From NCBI GenBank assembly GCA_963205115.1, contig CAUJHV010000026.1, forward strand, positions 1-64,000: a stretch of DNA of 64,000 nucleotides, given 5' to 3'. The notes under the pieces are model-generated. The model was not told where the DNA came from, searched no databases, and worked only from the letters and a program-made list of their open reading frames with translations. The position numbers and the translations under genes are program-made. Positions 17,313 to 25,886 of this stretch are shown here, piece by piece. This stretch comes from Pseudomonadota bacterium. GTDB taxonomy: Bacteria > Pseudomonadota > Gammaproteobacteria > Burkholderiales > Burkholderiaceae_C. Each line of letters starts with the position of its first letter. Positions within the stretch are counted from its first letter, which is position 1.

Positions 17313-18203
17313 ATGAGCCTCGCCATGAGCGGCATCATTCCGCCGATCGTCACACCCTTCACCGCCGATGGCGAGATCGACGAAGCGGCCTTCCGCGGCG
17401 TCATCCGCTTCATGATCGCCAAGAAGGTGCACGGCGTGTGCGTCGGCGGATCCACCGGCGAGGGCCACACGCTCACGGCGGCCGAATTCAAGCGCCTGAT
17501 GGAGGTCTGCGTCGACGAGGTGGCCGGTCGCGTGCCGGTGATGGCCGGCATGATCGTCAACAGCACGCGCGAGGCCATCGCCCGCGCGCGCTCGGTCGAG
17601 CACCTGGACATCGCCGCGCTGCAGGTGACGCCGGTGCACTACCTCTTCAAGCCGGACGACGACGCCACGCTCGCCCACTTCCGCGCGCTGACCGAGGCCA
17701 CGAAGATCCCGGTCGTCATCTACAACGTCGTGCCCTGGAACTACCTCAGCCCGGCCCTGCTGGTGCGCATCATGAACGAGCTGCCCGGCGTGGCCGGCGT
17801 GAAGCAGAGCGCAGGCGACCTCAAGCTCACCGCCGACCTGATGCTCGACCTGCCCGCGGGCAAAAAGGTCTACACCGCGGTCGATGCGCTGCTGTACCTC
17901 GGCTTCATGCTGGGTGCGCACGGCACCATCGCCGCGAATCCGGCCGCCCTGCCCGGCCCCTGCGTCTCGCTGTGGAATGCCGTGCAGGCCGGCGACCACG
18001 CCAAGGCGCATGAGATCCACCGCGCGCTGCTGCGCTTCTGGAACGTCATCGTCGGCGACAACCTGCCGGCCAACGTCAAGACCGCATTGGCACTGCAGGG
18101 CGTGGCCACCGGTTCGCCGCGTGCGCCGATGCCGGCGAGCTCGCCCGCACAACAGGCCGCCATCCGTCGCGAGCTGGACAACGTCCTGCGCTTCGACAGC
18201 TGA
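17313..18203 (+). CDS. Dihydrodipicolinate synthase family lyase/aldolase (copy 2)
   Basis: A 296-residue paralogue of the gene at 15154-16044. It has GGSTGEGH (45-52), catalytic Tyr137 in VIYNVVP and Schiff-base Lys164 in GVKQSAGD. The two copies agree closely around the active site but differ elsewhere (for example Trp142 after the NVVP motif here, Gly in the other), so they may act on different epimers or in successive steps. The start at 17313 has GGAG nine bases upstream; Met5 at 17325 is an alternative. It is the first gene of lyase - Bug receptor - dhaK - dhaL - FAD oxidase, spaced 38, 37, -4 and 61 bases. Confidence 0.87.
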   Translation: MSLAMSGIIPPIVTPFTADGEIDEAAFRGVIRFMIAKKVHGVCVGGSTGEGHTLTAAEFKRLMEVCVDEVAGRVPVMAGMIVNSTREAIARARSVEHLDIAALQVTPVHYLFKPDDDATLAHFRALTEATKIPVVIYNVVPWNYLSPALLVRIMNELPGVAGVKQSAGDLKLTADLMLDLPAGKKVYTAVDALLYLGFMLGAHGTIAANPAALPGPCVSLWNAVQAGDHAKAHEIHRALLRFWNVIVGDNLPANVKTALALQGVATGSPRAPMPASSPAQQAAIRRELDNVLRFDS

Positions 18204-18241
18204 TCCGCACGCACACACACACCACGAGGAGGCCACACACC

Positions 18242-19222
18242 ATGATTCGCAGACAGTTCTGGACCCTTTCGACGGCTTGCATCACCGCGCTGTGCGCCAT
18301 GGCTGCGCCGCTGCACACCGCTCACGCGGCCGATGCGCTGCCGGACGGGAACGTCAACTTCATCATCCCGGTGGCTGTCGGCGGCGGCACCGACATGACC
18401 TTCCGCGCGCTGGCCGAAGCCGCCAAGCCGCACCTCAACCGCAACGTCGTGATCGCCAACCTGCCGGGCGCCGGTGGCGCGGTGGGGCTGGCGCAGGCCG
18501 CCACCAAGCCGGGCAACGGCCTGAACCTGAACTCCTACACCTCGGAGATCTTCACGCTGCCGATCTTTGCGCCGGCGCCGTTCTCGGGCAAGGACTTCAG
18601 GCCCATCCTCATGGTCAACGAGGACCCGGCCTGCCTGGTCGTCCCGGCAGACTCCAAGTTCGCGACGCTGGAGGCCTTCATCGCGGAGGCCAAGGCGCGA
18701 CCCGGTCGGGTTAGCGTGGGCAACTCCGGCTTCGGCAACATCTGGCACCTGTCGGCCTCGGCCTTCGCGAAGAAGGCCGGCGTCGATCTGCTGCAGATTC
18801 CGTATGCCGGCGCCGCGCCCACCGTGCAGGCCGTGCTCGGCGGCCACATCGAGGCCTTCGTGGCCAGCCCGCCCGAGGTGGCGCCGCAGGTGGCCGGCGG
18901 CAAGCTGAAGATCCTGGCCGTCATGGCCGACAAGCGCAACGCCGCCTTCCCCGATGTGCCCACGCTCAAGGAAAAGGGCATCGACCTGTCCATCGGCACC
19001 TGGCGCGCCATCGGCGCACCGGCCGGCACCTCCGACGATGCCGTGAAGCTGCTGCACGACGCCTTTGCCAAGGGCATGCGCGAGAAGTCCTTCGTCGACT
19101 TCATGACCCAGCGCGGGCTGACCATCCGCTACATGAACACCCGCGAGCTGACCGACTTCGTCGCGAAAGTGCGGCCCGAGTTCGAGGCGCTGGCCACCGA
19201 AGTGGCCAAGACCAAGCCGTAA
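18242..19222 (+). CDS. Bug-family (tripartite tricarboxylate transporter) substrate-binding protein
   Basis: A 326-residue periplasmic receptor. The signal peptide runs to about residue 29 (cut after HTAHA). The Bug fold is shown by FIIPVAVGGGTDMTFRALAE, NLPGAGGAVGLAQAA, and later VGNSGFGNIWHLSA and IPYAGAAPTVQAVLGG. These proteins bind carboxylates by water-mediated contacts and feed TctAB-type permeases, but no such permease genes lie here. It has a strong GAGGAGG ribosome site. Its place between lyase 2 and dhaK suggests it binds the locus substrate or a related acid, perhaps feeding permeases encoded elsewhere or acting as a sensor. Confidence 0.9.
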   Translation: MIRRQFWTLSTACITALCAMAAPLHTAHAADALPDGNVNFIIPVAVGGGTDMTFRALAEAAKPHLNRNVVIANLPGAGGAVGLAQAATKPGNGLNLNSYTSEIFTLPIFAPAPFSGKDFRPILMVNEDPACLVVPADSKFATLEAFIAEAKARPGRVSVGNSGFGNIWHLSASAFAKKAGVDLLQIPYAGAAPTVQAVLGGHIEAFVASPPEVAPQVAGGKLKILAVMADKRNAAFPDVPTLKEKGIDLSIGTWRAIGAPAGTSDDAVKLLHDAFAKGMREKSFVDFMTQRGLTIRYMNTRELTDFVAKVRPEFEALATEVAKTKP

Positions 19223-19259
19223 ACACGGCATCACCACACGCCCGCTGCCGGAGCGCCGC

Positions 19260-20264
19260 ATGAAGAAGTTCGTCAACCAGCCCGACGCGTATGTCGACGA
19301 GATGCTGCAGGGTCTCGTCTTGGCGCACCCGCAGGCCTTCCGCCAGCTCGGTGATGGCGGCCGCGTGATCGCACGCGCCACGGGCGCCATCCCCGGCAAG
19401 GTGGGCATCGTCACCGGCGGCGGCTCGGGGCACCTGCCGGTGTTTCTCGGCTATGTGGGCGACGGCCTGCTCGACGCCTGCGCCGTGGGCAACGTCTTCG
19501 CCGGGCCGCGGCTCGACGATTGCCAGGCCGCCGTGCGCGCCGCCGACGGCGGCGCTGGCGTGCTGCAGCTGTACGGCAACTACGGCGGCGACCGCATGAA
19601 CTTCGACATGTGCGAGGAGTTCCTGCGCGAAGAAGGCCTGCAGGTCGAGTCAGTGCGCGTGGCCGACGACGTGGCCAGCGCCGAGCCGGACCAGGCCGAC
19701 AAGCGCCGCGGCGTCGCAGGCATGGTCTTCGCCTTCAAGATCGCCGGGGCCCGCGCCGCGGCCGGCGGCTCGCTGGCCCAGGTGCGCGATGCCGCGCGCA
19801 AGGCCGCGCAGGCCTGCCGGTCGATCGGCGTCGCGTTCACGCCCTGCGTGATTCCCGAGTCGGGCCAGCCCAGCTTCACGATCGCCGACGACCTGATCGA
19901 ATTCGGCATGGGCATCCATGGCGAGCCGGGCCTGTGGCGCGGCGCCGTGAAGTCCGCCGACGCACTCGCCGACGAGATGTTCGACCGCATCGCGCCCGAG
20001 CTCGCGCTCTCGCGCGGGCAGCGCGTGGCCGTGCTCGTCAACAGCCTGGGCGCCACGCCGGGCGAAGAGCTCTACATCCTCTACCGCCGACTCGCGCAAC
20101 GCCTGGCCGACCTCGGCGTCACGCCGGTGGCGCCTCTGGTGGGACGTTATGCCACCTCGATGGAAATGACGGGCGCATCGCTGACGCTGATGCCGCTGGA
20201 TGCCGAACTCGAGGCCCTTCTGCGTGCGCCTGCCGAGTGCCCGTTCTGGAGCGTGCGCGGATGA
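19260..20264 (+). CDS. dhaK: Dihydroxyacetone kinase-like subunit DhaK
   Basis: A 334-residue substrate-binding subunit. GGGSGHLP (residues 53-60) is the phosphate/substrate loop, and His220 in GIHGEPG matches the His that in E. coli DhaK forms a hemiaminal with dihydroxyacetone. Length is normal for a separate DhaK. The stop overlaps the dhaL start by four bases (ATGA). No PTS-type DhaM gene is near, so an ATP-dependent split kinase is more likely than the phosphoenolpyruvate-dependent form. In this locus the true substrate may be dihydroxyacetone, erythrulose or another short ketose made by a DHDPS-family aldolase; this is inference. Confidence 0.88.
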   Translation: MKKFVNQPDAYVDEMLQGLVLAHPQAFRQLGDGGRVIARATGAIPGKVGIVTGGGSGHLPVFLGYVGDGLLDACAVGNVFAGPRLDDCQAAVRAADGGAGVLQLYGNYGGDRMNFDMCEEFLREEGLQVESVRVADDVASAEPDQADKRRGVAGMVFAFKIAGARAAAGGSLAQVRDAARKAAQACRSIGVAFTPCVIPESGQPSFTIADDLIEFGMGIHGEPGLWRGAVKSADALADEMFDRIAPELALSRGQRVAVLVNSLGATPGEELYILYRRLAQRLADLGVTPVAPLVGRYATSMEMTGASLTLMPLDAELEALLRAPAECPFWSVRG

Positions 20265-20884
20265 GTGCAGCGCCCGCATCCGTCGACGTGACGATGCTGT
20301 CTGCCGCCCTGGCGCGCTGCTGCGACGCGCTGGAGGCATCGGCCGACGAGTTCAACCGACTGGACGCGCAACTGGGCGATGGCGATCTGGGCGTCACGCT
20401 CTCGCGCTGCGCCACGCTGGTGCGCAGCGTGCTGGCGTCCTCGACCGCCGCCACACCGGGCCCGCTGCTGAAGGCCGCCGCGCAGGCCTGTGCCAAGGCC
20501 TCGGGGTCGAGCTTCGGCACGCTGCTCGCGCTGGGCCTGCTCACCGCTTCCCGCACGGCGGGAGACCGCGAATCGCTCGATCTCGACGCCTGGGTCGCGC
20601 TGCTGGCCGAGGTGCAGCAGACGCTGTCGGCGCGCGGCGGCGCCAAGCCCGGAGACAAGACGATGCTCGACAGTCTGGCGGCCATCCAGGCCGCGCTCCA
20701 GACTTGCGAGCCGGACGATCGCACCGCGTGGGCGCACATTGCCGTCAATGCGGCAGCGGGGGCGCTCGATACCTTCCGTCCGCAGCCCAATCGCATCGGC
20801 CGTGCCCGCATGTTCGGCGAACGCTCGATCGGCCTCGACGACCCCGGCATGGTGGCCGTGCTGCGTCTCGTGCAGGCCCTTTGA
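20261..20884 (+). CDS. dhaL: Dihydroxyacetone kinase-like subunit DhaL
   Basis: A 207-residue nucleotide-binding subunit. The Mg-ATP/ADP site is shown by DAQLGDGDLGVTL (about residues 34-46), the SGSSFGTLLALG loop and GDKTMLDSL. It pairs with DhaK, whose stop codon overlaps this ATG. The reading begins MSAAPASVDVTMLS; longer frames upstream run through dhaK out of frame. In PTS-linked systems DhaL keeps ADP bound and is rephosphorylated by DhaM; no DhaM is visible here, so ATP exchange is assumed. Confidence 0.87.
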   Translation: MSAAPASVDVTMLSAALARCCDALEASADEFNRLDAQLGDGDLGVTLSRCATLVRSVLASSTAATPGPLLKAAAQACAKASGSSFGTLLALGLLTASRTAGDRESLDLDAWVALLAEVQQTLSARGGAKPGDKTMLDSLAAIQAALQTCEPDDRTAWAHIAVNAAAGALDTFRPQPNRIGRARMFGERSIGLDDPGMVAVLRLVQAL

Positions 20885-20945
20885 TGCGCCGCCGCGCGGG
20901 TCGCTTTCAACCCATCTCCCCGCGAACCCGCGCCCGGCTTCAACG

Positions 20946-22358
20946 ATGAGCTTTCCCCTGGACCGCGAGACCGTTGCCCGACGCGTCGAATCGCTGCTTC
21001 CCGCTCTGCGCGAGCGCCTGGGCGAACGCGTGAGCACATCACTGGCGCTGCGCGAGCAGCACAGCCATGGCGAAGGTGTGCCCGACGCGAGCCTGCCCGA
21101 CGCCGTCGTGCACCCGCTGGACAACGAGGAAGTCGCCTTCGTCGTGCGCCACTGCGCGCAGGCCCAGGTGCCGGTCATTCCCTTCGGCACAGGCACCTCG
21201 CTCGAAGGCCATGTGATCGCCGTGCATGGCGGCATCAGCCTGGACGTCTCGCGCATGAACCGTGTCCTCGAGGTCAGTGCCGACGCGCTCGACTGCCGCG
21301 TGCAGGCCGGCGTCACGCGCGAGCAGCTCAACACGCAGCTGCGCGACCTGGGGCTGTTCTTTCCCATCGACCCCGGCGCCAATGCGTCGATCGGCGGCAT
21401 GGCCTCCACGCGGGCCTCGGGCACCGCCGCCGTGCGCTACGGCACCATGCGCGACGCCGTGCTGGGGCTGACCGTCGTCACTGCCGATGGGCGCATCGTG
21501 CGCACCGGCACCCGCGCGCGCAAGAGCGCCAGCGGCCTGGACCTGACGCGTCTGTTCATCGGCAGTGAAGGCATCCTGGGCGTCATCACCGAGGTGCAGC
21601 TGAAGCTCTACGGCCTGCCCGAAGTCGTGCGCGCGGCGGTGTGCCAGTTTCCGGACGTGCCGGCGGCGATGCAGGTGGTGATCGCCGCGCTGCAGATGGG
21701 CGTTCCGGTCGCGCGCATCGAGCTGCTGGATGCCGTGCAGATGGACGCCTGCATCCGCTACTCGAAGCTGGACGAGTTCCAGGCGCAGCCCACGCTGTTC
21801 ATCGAATTCCACGGCTCGCCGGCGGCGGTCGGCGAGCAGATCGAGACGCTGCAGTCACTGGCACAGGACGCGGGCGGATCGGGCTTCGCCTGGGCCGAGC
21901 GGCCGGAAGAACGCTCGCGCCTGTGGAAGGCGCGCCACCAGTGCTACCACGCCAACATGGCGCTGCAGCCCGGGTGCAGCCAGATCGGCACCGACGCCTG
22001 CGTGCCGATCTCGGCGCTGGCCGACTGCATCGCCGAGACGCAGGCCGACGTGGCCGCCACCGGCCTGCTCGCGCCGCTGGTGGGCCACGTGGGCGACGGC
22101 AACTTCCACCTGGGCATCCTGTATGACCCGACCGACCCGCTGCAGCGCCCACGCGCCGACGCGCTGGCCGAACGCGTGGCCCAGCGCGCCATCCGCTTCG
22201 GCGGCACCTGCAGCGGCGAACACGGCATCGGGCTGCACCGCATCCACCAGCTGGGTGCCGAACACGGTGAGGCGGTCAGTCTGATGTGGGCCGTCAAGCG
22301 GGCGCTCGACCCGCTGGGGATCATGAACCCCGGAAAGATGCTGCCGGACCCGGTCTGA
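20946..22358 (+). CDS. FAD-linked 2-hydroxyacid dehydrogenase (D-lactate dehydrogenase/GlcD type)
   Basis: A 470-residue flavoprotein of the FAD-binding type 4 (PCMH/VAO) family. The FAD domain shows VIPFGTGTSLEGHVIAVHGGISLDVSRMN (about residues 75-105), FPIDPGANASIGGMASTRASGT and GSEGILGVITEVQLKL. The C-terminal domain has the metal-binding GHVGDGNFHLGI and CSGEHGIGLHRI, where His and Glu residues hold Zn or Mn in D-2-hydroxyacid dehydrogenases. It would oxidise a D-2-hydroxyacid to a 2-oxo acid, passing electrons to cytochrome or quinone. It ends the right-arm operon; it could supply or remove the 2-oxo acid used by the lyases. Confidence 0.9.
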   Translation: MSFPLDRETVARRVESLLPALRERLGERVSTSLALREQHSHGEGVPDASLPDAVVHPLDNEEVAFVVRHCAQAQVPVIPFGTGTSLEGHVIAVHGGISLDVSRMNRVLEVSADALDCRVQAGVTREQLNTQLRDLGLFFPIDPGANASIGGMASTRASGTAAVRYGTMRDAVLGLTVVTADGRIVRTGTRARKSASGLDLTRLFIGSEGILGVITEVQLKLYGLPEVVRAAVCQFPDVPAAMQVVIAALQMGVPVARIELLDAVQMDACIRYSKLDEFQAQPTLFIEFHGSPAAVGEQIETLQSLAQDAGGSGFAWAERPEERSRLWKARHQCYHANMALQPGCSQIGTDACVPISALADCIAETQADVAATGLLAPLVGHVGDGNFHLGILYDPTDPLQRPRADALAERVAQRAIRFGGTCSGEHGIGLHRIHQLGAEHGEAVSLMWAVKRALDPLGIMNPGKMLPDPV

Positions 22359-22505
22359 CAGAAGACGGGAGCCAGCCCGGAACGCCCCACCTCACCGCAC
22401 CCACCACCCTCATCGGTGGGCATGGTGATCCGCCGCGCGTAGGATCACCATGTCGTCCGGGAGCAGCCGGCCACAGGCGAGCCGGCGAAAAGAAGCGTGG
22501 TCGTC

Positions 22506-23263
22506 ATGGGAACCCTGTCGATGCCAGGGCCATCCGTGCCCACGCCTGGCAGGCCCCTGTACAGCCACCAGATCGATCGTCACGACTGGTCGACCCTGGG
22601 TGTCCAGGCTTACCGCGCACAGTACCTGCTGCCCAAGCGCCCCGTGGTGATCCGCGGGGGTTTCGACCACTGGCCGGCGCGGCACCGCTGGACGCTGCAG
22701 TCGCTGCGCGAACGCTGGGGCTCGCACCCGATCGATCTGCGCGGCACCCGGCACACCCCGGGTGATCTGATCACCGACATCCTCGCCTCCACGCCCGAGC
22801 GGCCCGCACCCTACCTGCACAACTACCCGCTGTCGCAGCTGCCGCCCGAGGCGCGAGGCGAAATCGGCTCGATGCCACCGTGCACGCGGCCTAGCTGCAT
22901 CGACCCGCCGGATCGCGAGCACTTCGCGGAGTTCGGCAAGGCCCGGGGGTTCGCTTCCTGCTGCACTCCGGCGAGACGCTGTACGTGCCCTCGAGCTGGT
23001 GGCACTCGGCGCGCATCCTCGAGCCGTCGATCACGGTGTCCGTCACCGGGGCCAACCGGGCCAACTGGCGCGGCTACCGAGCCGACTACCCGCTCTACTA
23101 CACCGATGGGCGCCGCTGGAAAGGCAGTCTGGCCACGTCCTGGCTGGCGGTGGTCGGCCTGTTGCTGAACATGGCGGCCCTGCAAGACCGGCGGCCCGTC
23201 TCGCCCTTCGGGGATCGACATTCCGTAAATCGCCGATTTGGCGGAAAAACGGAATGCCGCTAG
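22506..23263 (+). pseudogene. Cupin-like (JmjC-type, cupin_8) protein, frameshifted and internally deleted
   Basis: Two frames give one broken protein. The first (22506 to about 22955) encodes YLLPKRPVVIRGGFDHWPA, WTLQSLRERWGSHPIDLRG and PAPYLHNYPLSQLPPEARG, the normal N-terminal half. At the GGGGG run near 22947-22951 the frame changes, and the second frame continues VRFLLHSGETLYVPSSWWHSARI to a stop at 23263. Between MPPCTRPSCID and FGKARG roughly 50-60 residues that normally hold the iron-binding HxD motif are missing; only the distal His in SWWHSA remains. The protein cannot be an active 2-oxoglutarate/iron oxygenase. The intact ancestor may have been the last gene of the preceding operon. 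Confidence 0.75.
23219..23256. promoter_or_regulatory. Inverted repeat upstream of CoA-transferase, candidate regulator site
   Basis: CATTCCGT (23219-23226) and ACGGAATG (23249-23256) form a perfect 8-bp inverted repeat with TTCC and GGAA exactly 30 bases apart, the same spacing as in the 26945-26978 site. A weak promoter TTGGCG-17-TAGCAT (23238-23266) overlaps it. It overlaps the end of the cupin pseudogene and lies 38 bases before the CoA-transferase start. Confidence 0.5.
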
Positions 23264-23294
23264 CATGACCGGCATCTTCCGGAGATCCGCACCC

Positions 23295-24488
23295 ATGTCC
23301 TATCCCTTTTCCGGCGTGGTCGTGCTGGACCTCACCCAGATCTACAACGGCCCCTACGCCACCTTCCTGCTGGCCCAAGGCGGTGCGGAAGTCATCAAGA
23401 TCGAGCCGCCCGACGGCGAGCACCTGCGCAAGCGCCAGGGCGCCAGCGGCGCGGCCATGCCGTTTGCCATGCTCAATGCCAACAAGCGGACGATGACGCT
23501 CAACCTGAAGTCGCCCGAAGGGCGCGAGCTGCTGCTGAAGCTCGTCGCACAGGCCGACGTGCTGGTCGAAAACTTCGCCCCGGGCGTGATGGACCGCCTG
23601 GACCTGGGCATCGAGGTCCTGCACCGCAGCAATCCCCGGCTGGTGGTGGCCTCGGGCTCGGGTTACGGCAACAGCGGCCCCTACCGCGACTACCCGGCGA
23701 TGGACCTCACGGTGCAGGCCATGGCCGGCATGATCGACACCACCGGCTACCCCGATGCGCCGCCCGTGAAATCGGGGCCTGCGGTCGCCGACTTCCTGGC
23801 CGGCATCCACCTCTTCGGCGCCATCTCGGCCGCGCTGTTCGAACGCGAGCGCACCGGCCGCGGCCGCGCGGTGGAGGTCTCGATGATGGAGGCCGTCTAC
23901 CCGACGCTGGCCTCCGGCCTGGGCTTGTTCTACGGCTCCGGGGGCCAGGCGGTGGCACGCACCGGCAACCGGCATTCGGGCATGTCGCTGTGCCCGTACA
24001 ACGTCTACCCCGCGGCCGACGGCTACATCGCCATCATCACCAACAACGACGCGCACTGGCGGGCACTGATCCAGGCCCTGGAGTGCCCCGAACTGGGCCT
24101 GGACGAACGCTTCACCACGGTGCGCGACCGGTGCCGGCACATGGACGAGGTGGATGCCGCCATCGGCGAACGCACCGCGCGCCACGACAAGACCGCGCTG
24201 TTCGAGTTGCTCATCCGCCACCGCGTGCCCTGCGCGCCGGTGCGCACGCTGCTGGAGGTCGTCGACGATCCACACCTCCACGCCCGCGGCTCGCTGCAGT
24301 GGATCGACCATCCAGAGTACGGCCGCATGGTGGTGCCGCGCTCGCCGCTGCGCTTCGAGGGTGCGGATGGCACGGTGCCCTACGAGCCCAGCCGGCCGCT
24401 GGGCGGCGATACCGACCGCATCCTGGCCGAACGCCTGTCAATGGACGCGCAGCAGATCGCCGCGCTGCACCAGCGGCAGGTGCTGTGA
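23295..24488 (+). CDS. Class III (CaiB/BaiF) CoA-transferase
   Basis: A 397-residue CoA-transferase that would move CoA between an acyl-CoA donor and a carboxylic acid. The N-terminal Rossmann part shows VVVLDLTQIYNGPYATFLLAQGGAEVIKIE; the catalytic aspartate is Asp137 in AMDLTVQAM; TGRGRAVEVSMMEAV and CPYNVYPAADGYIAI are further family landmarks. The start at 23295 fits GGAGAT upstream; an in-frame ATG at 23264 would add 10 residues not seen in relatives. It is alone on its transcript, convergent with the second CoA-transferase. The acid it activates is unknown. Confidence 0.9.
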   Translation: MSYPFSGVVVLDLTQIYNGPYATFLLAQGGAEVIKIEPPDGEHLRKRQGASGAAMPFAMLNANKRTMTLNLKSPEGRELLLKLVAQADVLVENFAPGVMDRLDLGIEVLHRSNPRLVVASGSGYGNSGPYRDYPAMDLTVQAMAGMIDTTGYPDAPPVKSGPAVADFLAGIHLFGAISAALFERERTGRGRAVEVSMMEAVYPTLASGLGLFYGSGGQAVARTGNRHSGMSLCPYNVYPAADGYIAIITNNDAHWRALIQALECPELGLDERFTTVRDRCRHMDEVDAAIGERTARHDKTALFELLIRHRVPCAPVRTLLEVVDDPHLHARGSLQWIDHPEYGRMVVPRSPLRFEGADGTVPYEPSRPLGGDTDRILAERLSMDAQQIAALHQRQVL

Positions 24489-24582
24489 CGGCTGCGGTCC
24501 GGCGTTAGTCGTCCGAAATCCCGCGGATCGGCCAACGTGCGGCCCGTCGGCATCGGCCGCTGCCCTTTTGTCTGCGGGACGC

Positions 24583-25866
24583 CTACAGCACCCCGCGTGA
24601 ACGCAGCGCGCGGCGCTCTTCGTCGCCGTAGCCGAGTTCGGCCAGCACCTCGTCCGTGTGTTCGCCCAGCGCCGGCGGCACGCGGCGGTATTGCACCGGT
24701 GTTTCCGACAGGCGGATGGGATTGGCCAGCATCGGCAGCGCCGCGCGCCGCGGATGCGGCAGCTTCACCACCATGCCGCGCGCCTGCACCTGCGGATCCG
24801 CAAAGACCTCGTGCAGTTCGTTCACCGGCCCGCAGGGGATGCCGGCCTCACCGAACGCGTCGATCCAGTGCTGCTTGGGCCGGGCGGCAAACACCGGCTC
24901 GAGCATCGCGTTCAACTCGGCGCGGTGGCGGATGCGCGCCTGGTTGTCGACAAAGCGCGGATCGCTCAACAGCTGCGGCAGGCCCATCACCGCGCACAGC
25001 CGCTCGTACTGCGCGGGATTGCCCACCACCAGCATGATCGGTCCGTCGGCGCAGCGGTACATCTGCGAAGGCGCAGCCGTGGGCGATTGCGTGCCGCAGC
25101 GCGGCAGCGGATCGCCCGAGACGAGATGGCCCATGCCCGCATGCGACAAGGCCGCCACCTGCGCATCCAGCAGCGCCAGGTCGATCGTCTGACCCTCGCC
25201 GGAAACTGCGTCGCGGTGATTCAGCGCGGCCAGGATGGCCACCGAGGCGTACATGCCAGCCATCAGGTCCGAGGCGATCAGGCCCACTTTCTGCGGCCCG
25301 CCGCCGGGTGCGTCGTCGGCATGGCCGGTCACCGCCATCAGCCCGCCCATGCCCTGGAAGATGGAGTCGTAGCCCACACGCCCGCGGTAGGGCCCGGTCT
25401 GTCCGAACCCGGTGATGGAGCAATAGACCAGGCGCGGAAAAGCCGCGCGCAGCGTGGCCGCATCCAGCCCGAAGCGCGCGAGGTCGCCGACCTTGTAGTT
25501 CTCGATCAGCACGTCGCACTGCGCCGCCAGCGCGCGCACGATCGCCTGGCCCTCGGGCGCCGCAATGTCGACGGTGACCGAGCGCTTGTTGCGGTTGGCG
25601 CTCATGAAGAAGCCGGACTCCGTCGTCGGCTCGCCCGCGTCGTCACGCAGGAAAGGCGGGCCCAGGCGGCGCGCGTCGTCGCCGCTGCGCGGGCGCTCGA
25701 CCTTGATGACCTCGGCGCCCAGGTCGGCCAGCATCTGGCCGGCCCACGGCCCGGCGAAGACGCGGCTGAGGTCCAGCACACGGATGTGCGACAGCGCGCC
25801 CGTGGCGGCGTGTGGCGCCTGCGCGCCCTCGGACGCGCTGGCCGCCGGATGCTCGCTCGTCGGCAT
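24583..25866 (-). CDS. Class III (CaiB/BaiF) CoA-transferase
   Basis: A 427-residue CoA-transferase with IRVLDLSRVFAGPWAGQMLADLGAEVIKVE, catalytic Asp167 in VGYDSIFQGMGG, and ASDLMAGMYASVAIL. It differs enough from the neighbour at 23295-24488 to expect a different acid or donor. The ATG at 25866 (AGGA upstream) is preferred. A TTG at 25890 would overlap the preceding stop but has no ribosome site. It lies 20 bases after the Bug receptor gene on the same strand, so transport and CoA activation are probably co-expressed from the divergent promoter near 26960. Confidence 0.9.
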   Translation of the reverse strand: MPTSEHPAASASEGAQAPHAATGALSHIRVLDLSRVFAGPWAGQMLADLGAEVIKVERPRSGDDARRLGPPFLRDDAGEPTTESGFFMSANRNKRSVTVDIAAPEGQAIVRALAAQCDVLIENYKVGDLARFGLDAATLRAAFPRLVYCSITGFGQTGPYRGRVGYDSIFQGMGGLMAVTGHADDAPGGGPQKVGLIASDLMAGMYASVAILAALNHRDAVSGEGQTIDLALLDAQVAALSHAGMGHLVSGDPLPRCGTQSPTAAPSQMYRCADGPIMLVVGNPAQYERLCAVMGLPQLLSDPRFVDNQARIRHRAELNAMLEPVFAARPKQHWIDAFGEAGIPCGPVNELHEVFADPQVQARGMVVKLPHPRRAALPMLANPIRLSETPVQYRRVPPALGEHTDEVLAELGYGDEERRALRSRGVL

Positions 25867-25886
25867 CGGACCGTCCTGTCTCTCAC

